DNA of 5,511 nt from Bacilli bacterium (GTDB lineage Bacteria > Bacillota_I > Bacilli_A > Izemoplasmatales > Hujiaoplasmataceae): NCBI GenBank assembly GCA_018400565.1, contig JAGYMP010000326.1, positions 1-5,511 of the forward strand, written 5' to 3'. Positions 1-5,511 of this stretch are shown in pieces. Under the pieces are notes generated by a model. The model did not search any database. It was not told where the DNA came from and saw only the letters and a program-made list of their open reading frames with translations. A program made the translations under genes and the position numbers. Within the stretch, counting starts at the first letter, position 1. Each line of letters opens with the position of its first letter.

Positions 1-1
1 C

Positions 2-487
2 GGCCTCAATCCCAATTTCATCATGAAAGCCCTGATTGTGCCGATTCTGAATATGACGACATACGATCCGGCCTTCATCGAACACCACATTCTGCATCTG
101 CATGTGTTCGCCTCCGCCGACCTTTTGATGACGGCGGGGATCGTCGGTCTGGGGTTTGCGATTTTCTTCGCGGGCAAGAAGTACCATTTGTTCCACCTCA
201 GCCTGCCCGAATGGCTGAAACTGGAATACATCGTGTTTTTGCCCGCCTATCTTCTGATGCGTAATCTATGCCGGTTGCTGTACGGGGAGAAATGTCCGAT
301 CGACACCACCGATTTTGCGAAACTCGCGGAGAAGGACGTCGAAAAAATCGGTTTCATCGACCGTTTCATCATCACGTCGCATGTCATCAACCGACGCTAT
401 GAACAAAGCATCATCAAAAGTGATGCGTTGATTTACACGATGTTTCTGACATTGATCATCGTGTTTATGATCATCCTGGGATTGTGA
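2..487 (+). CDS. Antiporter-like (NuoL/NuoM/MrpD-type) membrane subunit, C-terminal part, 5' truncated by window edge
   Basis: This frame is open from base 2 with no stop before the Met codon at 23, and residues before that Met (GLNPNF) align with GLFPHF of the next gene. It is therefore the tail of a longer protein whose start lies outside the window; about 161 residues are visible. The whole visible part aligns without gaps to the end of the downstream 703-residue subunit. My hand count gives about 40% identity over the 65 residues around the last core membrane helix and 73% (56 of 77) over the C-terminal module at bases 224-454. Visible parts are one membrane helix (about bases 113-175), a semi-amphipathic stretch with Cys-x7-Cys (codons at 269 and 293), a charged loop (DFAKLAEKDVEKIGF, INRRYEQSII) and a final hydrophobic anchor. 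By family it should be a proton- or Na+-translocating subunit. The catalytic residues are outside the window, so activity cannot be judged. It ends in TGA, 10 bases before the next gene, which fits an operon. Confidence 0.88.
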   Translation, partial: GLNPNFIMKALIVPILNMTTYDPAFIEHHILHLHVFASADLLMTAGIVGLGFAIFFAGKKYHLFHLSLPEWLKLEYIVFLPAYLLMRNLCRLLYGEKCPIDTTDFAKLAEKDVEKIGFIDRFIITSHVINRRYEQSIIKSDALIYTMFLTLIIVFMIILGL

Positions 488-490
488 GGG
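486..490 (+). promoter_or_regulatory. Ribosome binding site of the second antiporter subunit gene, overlapping the upstream stop codon
   Basis: GAGGG lies 7 bases before the ATG at 498 and includes the last two bases of the TGA stop of the preceding gene. This supports the chosen start. It also suggests that ribosomes finishing the first subunit can re-initiate on the second, giving coupled translation of two subunits of one complex. The coupling is inferred from the spacing only. Confidence 0.7.
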
Positions 491-497
491 CCTGCCG

Positions 498-2609
498 ATG
501 AAAAAGACAAGACGCACCATCAAAATTTTCGATGACATGGTCAAAGGCAATTCATACCTTGTGTTGTCATCGCTGTTGCTTTTGGCTTTGTTCGTATCGT
601 ATGCCGGCGATTGGTTCGGTTTTTCCTCCCGGTTGGACAATGCGGCTTTGTTCAACCGGTTTTATGCATGGTTCGGCGGTTTTTCCTTTGACATGTTCAT
701 TATCATCGTCATCCCCCTGCTCGGTGCCGTCTTTGAGTTGATCTACGGCGAGCGGCTGGTGAAAAACCGCGACAAATCAATCATTTACATGGGCTTTTTG
801 GAAATCATCTACATTGTCCTGCTCTATCCGAAGGTCATGGCGGGCAATGTCGCATTCTCCCTTCCGTCCTTGTTTTCGCTCGGCATTTATTTCCAGATCG
901 ACATGCTCGCATACACGGTCTTGCTGATCACAAGTTTCGTGTGGTTTTATGTGATGGTCTATGCCCATGAGTACATGCGGAGACAAACCCACGGGACACG
1001 TTTTTTCTTCTTCGTGGCCGTCACCTACAGTGCGGTGCTGGGTGCGATCGTATCCGGCGATCTGCTGACGATGTTCATCTTCTTTGAGATCATGACCGTC
1101 GCCTCCTACATGCTCGTCATCCACAACCAGACCGATGAGTCCTACAAAGCCGGTTTCAATTATCTCTTCATGGGTTTGATCGGCGGGTTTCTGATTCTGG
1201 CCGCGCTGTTGTTGATCTATTTTCATGTCGGCGATCTGAGATTTGCTTCGGCGATCGAAGCGTTGCAGGACAAAGGCGATCTCAAATACTGGATCATGGG
1301 GCTTTTGGTTTTCGGTTTCGGCATCAAAGCCGGCATGGCACCCGTCCATGTCTGGCTTCCGAGGGCACATCCGGTCGCTCCGGTCCCGGCAAGCGCCCTT
1401 CTTTCGGGCATCCTGATCAAAATCGGCGCTTACGGCATCCTGCGTGTCGCAATCAGTTATTATTTTCCCGCACCCGATGCGGGCGTGATCGACGTCACGC
1501 TTTGGGACGTGGCGGGAAGGATCGGCGGCATCATCATCTGGACGGGCATCGCGACGATGTTCATGGGTGCGGTGCTGGCGGCCGGGCAAAAGAACATCAA
1601 ACGTCTGCTCGCATACAGTTCCGTCTCGCAGATGGGTTATATCTTGGTCGGCATCGGTGCGGCGCTTTATCTCGGTTATGAGGGCGCCACGGGATATGCG
1701 GGCGCGATTTACCATATTTTCAACCATGCCCTCTTCAAATCGCTTCTGTTCATGGTGGCCGGTGTCGTTTATTACCACACCCATGAGATCGACATGTATA
1801 AATTAGGCGGCATCGCGAGGAAACTCCCTTTCACGACGTTGGTTTTCATCATCGCAGTGTTCGGAATCATCGGCATGCCGGGGTTCAACGGCTACCTTTC
1901 CAAGACCATCATCCATCACGGTCTGAGCGAGGTCGTCCGCATCAATCCGGTCTTTATCGTGGCAGACATCTTCTTTATCATCACGAGTGTCCTGACGGTC
2001 ACGTATTTCCTCAAGATGTTTTATTACGTCTTTTTACGGAAAGCAACAAGGGCCTACAAAGATCTCGTCTTTGATTTCTCGAGTCTTGATCTCGCCCTGG
2101 GGAGCCTGGCCGTTTTGATTGTCGGTGTCGGGCTTTTCCCGCATTTCGTGACAAGCAATCTCATCATCCCGCAACTTGAGGTTACCGCCTATGACATCCA
2201 TCACATCGAATCGCATATCTCCTCGATGAATTACTTTGCGATCAGTGACGTGCTGATGTCATTTGCGATCATCGCCGGAGGCTCATTGTTCTTTTTCATC
2301 GCCAGGGAACTCCGCTTGTTTGACATCAAACTGCCCCGATGGCTGAGCATTGAATATGTGTTTTTGATGCCTTCTTACCTTTTGATGAAAAACCTCTGCA
2401 CACTCCTTTACGGGGACAAGTGTCCGATCGATCTCAAGGATTTTGCGAAATTGTCGGAAAAGGATGTCGAGAAGATCGGCTTCGTGGACAGGCTCACCAT
2501 CACCGCGAATGTCATCAACCGCCGCTACGAACAAAGCATCATCCGGCGGGACACCCTCATTTATGCCTTTTTCCTCACGTTGACGCTGATCTTTTTGATG
2601 GTGACATGA
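498..2609 (+). CDS. Proton/sodium-translocating antiporter-type subunit (NuoL/NuoM/MrpD/HyfB family, proton_antipo_M), 703 aa
   Basis: An integral membrane ion-translocating subunit of the family shared by complex I, Mrp Na+/H+ antiporters and membrane-bound hydrogenases. Family marks are visible in order. The TM5 glutamate is E197 (FFEIMTVASYM). The TM7 lysine is K277 in FGIKAGMAPVHVWLPRAHP, and K308 lies in TM8 (GILIKIGAYGILR). KRLLAYSSVSQMGYI is at 368-382, YHIFNHALFKSLLF at 405-418, and the broken-helix TM12 lysine is K469 (GMPGFNGYLSK). A Lys at the last site resembles NuoL and MrpA/MrpD more than NuoM, which has Glu. The PRAHPVAP stretch recalls HycC/HyfB-type hydrogenase subunits. It is longer than a typical 500-residue NuoM/MrpD: about 60 residues with an extra membrane helix (about 20-37) precede the usual first helix, and a C-terminal module (about 605-703) with C634 and C642 follows the core. 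Start ATG 498 has GAGGG upstream. It is the last gene of its operon, followed by a terminator. Membership of a specific complex is unresolved without the genes to the left. Confidence 0.93.
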   Translation: MKKTRRTIKIFDDMVKGNSYLVLSSLLLLALFVSYAGDWFGFSSRLDNAALFNRFYAWFGGFSFDMFIIIVIPLLGAVFELIYGERLVKNRDKSIIYMGFLEIIYIVLLYPKVMAGNVAFSLPSLFSLGIYFQIDMLAYTVLLITSFVWFYVMVYAHEYMRRQTHGTRFFFFVAVTYSAVLGAIVSGDLLTMFIFFEIMTVASYMLVIHNQTDESYKAGFNYLFMGLIGGFLILAALLLIYFHVGDLRFASAIEALQDKGDLKYWIMGLLVFGFGIKAGMAPVHVWLPRAHPVAPVPASALLSGILIKIGAYGILRVAISYYFPAPDAGVIDVTLWDVAGRIGGIIIWTGIATMFMGAVLAAGQKNIKRLLAYSSVSQMGYILVGIGAALYLGYEGATGYAGAIYHIFNHALFKSLLFMVAGVVYYHTHEIDMYKLGGIARKLPFTTLVFIIAVFGIIGMPGFNGYLSKTIIHHGLSEVVRINPVFIVADIFFIITSVLTVTYFLKMFYYVFLRKATRAYKDLVFDFSSLDLALGSLAVLIVGVGLFPHFVTSNLIIPQLEVTAYDIHHIESHISSMNYFAISDVLMSFAIIAGGSLFFFIARELRLFDIKLPRWLSIEYVFLMPSYLLMKNLCTLLYGDKCPIDLKDFAKLSEKDVEKIGFVDRLTITANVINRRYEQSIIRRDTLIYAFFLTLTLIFLMVT

Positions 2610-2653
2610 GCTCATGAAACGAGATTGATAAGCATCCGTATTCTTTTGCATAA

Positions 2654-2687
2654 AAACAGGCACACCGGCGATTCGGTGTGCCTGTTT
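2654..2687. terminator. Bidirectional intrinsic terminator between convergent genes
   Basis: A perfect 14-bp inverted repeat (2654-2667 with 2674-2687, core GGCACACCG/CGGTGTGCC) encloses a 6-base loop. On the minus strand it is followed by five T residues (bases 2656-2652). On the plus strand it is followed only by TTT then AAT, a weaker tail. It begins 44 bases after the plus-strand stop at 2609 and 66 bases beyond the minus-strand stop at 2754, so it probably ends transcription of both convergent genes, best in the minus direction. Confidence 0.85.
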
Positions 2688-2753
2688 AATTGCATCATCA
2701 TCAGTGGAATACGGTCTTGTCGCACAGCATGCATCCACTTAGTCCGTCTGTTT

Positions 2754-4898
2754 TTAATCCTGCAACGGATAAACAGCCCAGAATTCATCACTGTAATCGC
2801 CTTCAACGGGAAATATCAACAAACCGCCGACGATTGTCGCATCGTCATTGCTCAACAGGTCGTCGGGAATCTCTTCATCAAACAAACCCGGGAAGACAAT
2901 TGTTTTCAATGCCAATGTCGTCTTATCGTAAACCTGGATGATATTTGTCTTGTTTGTGTCGTCTTCCATGACGGAAAACACCAATAAATCGTCTCCGTGC
3001 ACCACGACATGCTCAACATATTTAAATATTCCCAAATCGCTTGGCACGTCGCCGGCGATGTCGACGGATGATGATGCGTATCTGTCGATGTTGCCGGATG
3101 ATGGTTCAAATGTCTTTAAATCCCATTTGCGGATCTGCTGGTTTTCATACGTATAGATCGTCTCATCATCGATCGCATGGTGAAAGACTCTGTTCAATTC
3201 CATTGTGTGATCCTGATCGAGAAGATCGTACACAAACACATCATCGCCCGCAACACAGATCAAATGGTGGCCAATCATGTCAAACGTGACGTCATCTCTT
3301 GAGAACATCCTCCCGAAGGTCGGTTCAATCGTTCTTGTCAGCAACCCCGTGTCCATATCATACACGTTGAAACCGATGAATTTTTGATCGTCATCCACAT
3401 AACCGACAACCAACAGGTTGTCATAAACCATTTGCCAAAACTCAAAATCATAGATTGATGGTTCTTCGATTCCGATGGTTGTGAAACCGTCCGGATCCGT
3501 CAAATTCCCATAGACGATATAATCCTGATCGGGGATAGTCTTGCTTTCAGGGACATCGTCATCATTCGCGATGATCGTCACGTTGAGATCATCGTCCATC
3601 GTGATGGATGCCGGCAAAAAATCCATGGGAATGTTCAAAACGTCCAGGGAAATGGTTTCATGGTAGGTATCATCATATAGATCATATACCTCAACCCGCG
3701 GATTCGAACCGTCATTGCCGACGATGAAGGTATAGATTTTGTCATCGATGATATAGGGGAACTCCGAATCGAAGCTCGATGCGATAAACAGCATTGCACT
3801 GTTGCCAAGCGGGATGGTCCGGAAAAACTCCTTATTCACTGTGTCATAAAAAACCAGGTAATTGTAATAATAGGCTTGGTAATAATCATCATACTCCAAA
3901 TCCGTCGCATGAAAGACCACGTAATCATCGATGAATTTGGCTGTTCCAAGCTCAAGATCGCCAAAACCACCCGTCACCAACGGTGTCTTCTCAGAAAACG
4001 TCTTGTCAAGCAAAAATGGATCGCCCATAAAGAGGTCTTCCACCAAAAGCATGTCGCCAAGATCCAAAAATCGCAACCAAAAAATATCTTCATCCAAGTC
4101 ACTCACATCATACACGTGCCCTTTCTTTGCATATACGGGTACGTAAATGACATCATGGGAGGGCATGACGGAAAAATCACCGTCCGCAATCCAGTTGATG
4201 AATATCTGTCCTTCGATAAGCGGGGCATCGGGGGTTGGTGCATCAATCGCCTCACCGGGATAATAGGTGTCGGTTCTGATCACTTCGCCCTGATGATCCT
4301 CATAAATCACGGCATACATTTTTTCGCGTTTCTCACCGATTAAGGTAAGATCTTCAGCCGGCATGCGGTCATACAAAGAATCCGTCGCATGAAAATCCCA
4401 GTCGTAGTATTCATATGTGTCACCGGTGATGATTGCATCCATGTAATCCGACAATGCAGTGTTGTACACAACATCTTCCTCTTTGATGATCGCTTCTTCG
4501 TCATCAATATATGTGAGCGTGAACGTATTGGGGACCCATTTCACATAAAGATGCATGTCCTCCGTCAATGCTTCGTCCATGTCAAGCGGGTCCGTGAAAT
4601 CCTCATTGAGATAAAACCCGTCAAATGAATAAGCGTTTCCGGGAATGTCGTTTTCTTCGAAATAACCGGCCATGTCATCAACCAATAAATCCGTCAAATG
4701 TGCTGCTCTTCCGGCCTGAAAAGACACAATGTATACCCCGTCTTCCTCAAACCGCATCTCAGCGGTCACCTCATAGGTTTTCACAGACGTGGTTGTTTCT
4801 TCACCGGGCACCGTGGTGTTCATTGTGGTCTGACCGCCCAGATCGCATCCCGACAATAAAAAAACCATGGCCAAAAATACAATAATCCTTACTCCCAT
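2754..4898 (-). CDS. Secreted lipoprotein with three InlB B-repeat-like domains and a predicted beta-propeller, 714 aa
   Basis: The start is an N-terminal lipoprotein signal: hydrophobic residues 4-15, then the lipobox LSGC with lipid-anchored Cys18. The mature protein should sit on the outer face of the cell membrane. A Thr-rich linker (about 23-40) leads to three repeats of the Listeria-Bacteroides/InlB B type (Flg_new-like). The first, about 56-121, is clearest, with YSFDGFYLNEDF, then LTEDMHLYVKW. The second (about 125-190) and third (about 195-258) are more diverged. From about 265 on there are repeated 'hydrophobic-YD-x-x-T-x-x-x-x-x-T-I' strands (near 348, 403, 461, 511, 554, 589 and 655), which look like successive blades of a beta-propeller, as in WD40- or PQQ-like folds. 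The sequence is very rich in Asp and Glu. No enzymatic motif is recognised; a binding or adhesion role outside the cell is inferred. ATG 4898 is fixed by AGGAGG five bases upstream and by the signal peptide. The gene looks monocistronic, with its own promoter and a terminator at 2654-2687. Confidence 0.88.
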   Translation of the reverse strand: MGVRIIVFLAMVFLLSGCDLGGQTTMNTTVPGEETTTSVKTYEVTAEMRFEEDGVYIVSFQAGRAAHLTDLLVDDMAGYFEENDIPGNAYSFDGFYLNEDFTDPLDMDEALTEDMHLYVKWVPNTFTLTYIDDEEAIIKEEDVVYNTALSDYMDAIITGDTYEYYDWDFHATDSLYDRMPAEDLTLIGEKREKMYAVIYEDHQGEVIRTDTYYPGEAIDAPTPDAPLIEGQIFINWIADGDFSVMPSHDVIYVPVYAKKGHVYDVSDLDEDIFWLRFLDLGDMLLVEDLFMGDPFLLDKTFSEKTPLVTGGFGDLELGTAKFIDDYVVFHATDLEYDDYYQAYYYNYLVFYDTVNKEFFRTIPLGNSAMLFIASSFDSEFPYIIDDKIYTFIVGNDGSNPRVEVYDLYDDTYHETISLDVLNIPMDFLPASITMDDDLNVTIIANDDDVPESKTIPDQDYIVYGNLTDPDGFTTIGIEEPSIYDFEFWQMVYDNLLVVGYVDDDQKFIGFNVYDMDTGLLTRTIEPTFGRMFSRDDVTFDMIGHHLICVAGDDVFVYDLLDQDHTMELNRVFHHAIDDETIYTYENQQIRKWDLKTFEPSSGNIDRYASSSVDIAGDVPSDLGIFKYVEHVVVHGDDLLVFSVMEDDTNKTNIIQVYDKTTLALKTIVFPGLFDEEIPDDLLSNDDATIVGGLLIFPVEGDYSDEFWAVYPLQD

Positions 4899-4903
4899 GT
4901 TAT

Positions 4904-4909
4904 CCTCCT
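4904..4909 (-). promoter_or_regulatory. Strong Shine-Dalgarno site of the lipoprotein gene
   Basis: On the minus strand, AGGAGG is followed by five bases and the ATG at 4898. It is a full match to the anti-Shine-Dalgarno core of 16S rRNA, fixes the start codon of the lipoprotein and points to efficient translation. Confidence 0.85.
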
Positions 4910-4986
4910 GTGTTCTTATGTTGTTTGCATCAAAGCTGTTTTATCTGATCTGTTTTTAACGGATCCATACAAGCATTCATTTTTTT

Positions 4987-5015
4987 AGTTTACTCCATTT
5001 TGCTTTTTTCGTCAA
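4987..5015 (-). promoter_or_regulatory. Predicted sigma70/SigA-type promoter of the lipoprotein gene
   Basis: On the minus strand TTGACG (5015-5010, five of six matches to TTGACA) is followed after exactly 17 bases by TAAACT (4992-4987, four of six matches to TATAAT). The spacer contains an A-rich run. A transcript would start near 4980 and carry a leader of about 80 bases before the ATG at 4898. I see no operator-like inverted repeat over the promoter. This is a consensus match read by eye, not a mapped start site. Confidence 0.6.
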
Positions 5016-5113
5016 TAAGAACATGGTCATTTTACAGCATTTCCCCTCATTTTCATTAAAAATATTTCCTGTGCAGCGCCTTCGGTATCGGATGTGAAAT
5101 CCCGTGTCCCATT

Positions 5114-5147
5114 AAAAAAAGACACACCGGATATCCGGTGTGTCTTT
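5114..5147 (-). terminator. Rho-independent terminator of the endonuclease I gene
   Basis: Bases 5118-5147 form a perfect 30-base palindrome. As a hairpin this gives the stem GACACACCGG/CCGGTGTGTC with an ATAT loop, lengthened by AAA/TTT. On the minus strand it runs into seven T residues (bases 5120-5114). It begins 24 bases after the nuclease stop codon at 5172. The plus-strand side has only TTT then GATG, so it acts mainly for the minus strand. It separates the nuclease gene from the lipoprotein promoter downstream. Confidence 0.9.
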
Positions 5148-5171
5148 GATGAAAAATTGTTGTCCGTCCAA

Positions 5172-5511
5172 TCAAAACGGTCCCCAGATCAGTTCCACGA
5201 ATTCGGGATAATCGATGAAGGGGTTGCGGTTGCCCTGGAAGCCGAAGATCTCTTCGTTGCGGTTCTCTTCGAACTCATCGACGGGGTCTTCGACGTGCCA
5301 TTCAAGCAATGTCGTGAACAGACCCATTTCGTAGTTGCTGGTGTTCGGGACGTCATCGACCAGGGACAATTCTTCATACATCACGATCATGTAAAGCATG
5401 ATTCTCGCGATGTCGCCTTTCACTTCGTCTCTCGGTTCATAGGATCCCGTTTCGCCTTCTCCGAAGAATTTGTTGCCGCGGGACGAATTCTCACCGGGAT
5501 CGGCGGGTTTC
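5172..5511 (-). CDS. Endonuclease I family nuclease (EndoI/Vvn/Bsn type), C-terminal 112 residues, truncated by window edge
   Basis: The minus-strand frame is open from base 5510 to a TGA at 5172-5174 and runs off the right edge, so no start is visible. The sequence carries the C-terminal signature of the endonuclease I family (Pfam Endonuclease_1): a RGNKFFG stretch, then YEPRDEVKGDIARIMLYM, then LLEWHVEDPVDEFEENRNEE, then the hallmark QGNRNPFIDYPEF. In family members such as Vvn and E. coli EndoI, the Asn-rich GNxNP region takes part in binding the catalytic metal. The His general base and partner Glu lie in an upstream motif outside this window, so catalytic integrity cannot be confirmed. 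Relatives are usually exported or periplasmic and cut DNA nonspecifically; export here is an assumption because the N-terminus is missing. The protein stops soon after the domain, so there is no C-terminal extra domain. A terminator follows after 24 bases. Confidence 0.92.
   Translation of the reverse strand, partial: KPADPGENSSRGNKFFGEGETGSYEPRDEVKGDIARIMLYMIVMYEELSLVDDVPNTSNYEMGLFTTLLEWHVEDPVDEFEENRNEEIFGFQGNRNPFIDYPEFVELIWGPF

Noticed and set aside
23..487. A complete 154-residue protein starting at the ATG at 23
   Set aside because: The frame is open back to base 2, residues before the Met align with the downstream paralogue, and there is no Shine-Dalgarno site; it is an internal Met of a truncated gene.
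777..1784. Long open frame of 335 codons on the minus strand
   Set aside because: It lies wholly opposite the well-supported antiporter gene, has His/Asp/Arg-rich low-sense composition and no recognisable domain; it is an antisense shadow of a membrane protein gene.
2607..2690. Reading TGA as Trp (genetic code 4), which would extend the antiporter past 2609
   Set aside because: Both paralogues end at the same place in the alignment with TGA, the nuclease also ends in TGA just after its domain, and an extension would run through the terminator hairpin.
3876..4343. Plus-strand open frame of 155 codons inside the lipoprotein gene
   Set aside because: It is opposite a gene with signal peptide, Shine-Dalgarno site and repeat domains; no ribosome binding site or family motif supports it.
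5023..5113. Search for a riboswitch, small RNA or operator upstream of the lipoprotein promoter
   Set aside because: No convincing inverted repeat, conserved riboswitch core or second promoter with terminator was seen.
5118..5147. Perfect 30-base palindrome as a protein-binding site or mobile element end
   Set aside because: Its position 24 bases after a stop codon and the adjoining run of seven T residues are fully explained by an intrinsic terminator; no second copy with flanking duplications is present.
5172..5423. A short gene starting at the GTG at 5423 on the minus strand
   Set aside because: The GTG encodes an internal Val in the family motif EVKGDIAR; family-like sequence (RGNKFFG, YEPRDE) continues upstream to the window edge.

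Overview
The window looks like an ordinary chromosomal segment of a Gram-positive-type bacterium. It has strong AGGAGG-type ribosome binding sites, a lipobox lipoprotein with InlB/Listeria-Bacteroides-type repeats, and simple hairpin-plus-T-tract terminators. An Izemoplasma/Acholeplasma-like or other low-to-mid-GC Firmicutes host would fit, but this is a guess from protein style, not a phylogenetic result. TGA is used as a stop codon in three of the four genes, so the Mycoplasma code (table 4) does not apply.

Left part (2-2609, plus strand): the end of an operon for a multisubunit ion-pumping membrane complex. The first gene is cut by the window edge, and only the C-terminal end of an NuoL/NuoM/MrpD-type subunit is visible. 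Ten bases later comes a complete 703-residue paralogue with the full antiporter-module signature: Glu197, Lys277, Lys308 and Lys469, and the KRLLAYSSVSQMGYI motif. Both proteins end in the same unusual C-terminal module with a conserved Cys-x7-Cys pair. The complex could be an Mrp-type Na+/H+ antiporter, a group-4 hydrogenase/Mbh-like complex or a complex I relative; the deciding genes lie to the left of the window.

Middle part (2610-5113): a short convergent intergenic region holds one hairpin that can terminate transcription from both sides. It is followed by a minus-strand gene for a 714-residue, very acidic, secreted lipoprotein. This protein has a lipobox, a Thr-rich linker, three InlB B-repeat-like domains and a probable beta-propeller of about seven blades. 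A sigma70-type promoter with an ideal 17-base spacer and a strong Shine-Dalgarno site lie upstream.

Right part (5114-5511, minus strand): a perfect-palindrome terminator, then the C-terminal 112 residues of an endonuclease I family nuclease (EndoI/Vvn/Bsn type) that runs off the right edge. It and the lipoprotein gene point the same way but are separated by a terminator and a promoter, so they are probably separate transcription units. I see no mobile element, CRISPR array, tRNA or rRNA. No clearly new system is evident. The most unusual items are the duplicated C-terminal module of the antiporter subunits and the repeat-plus-propeller lipoprotein.
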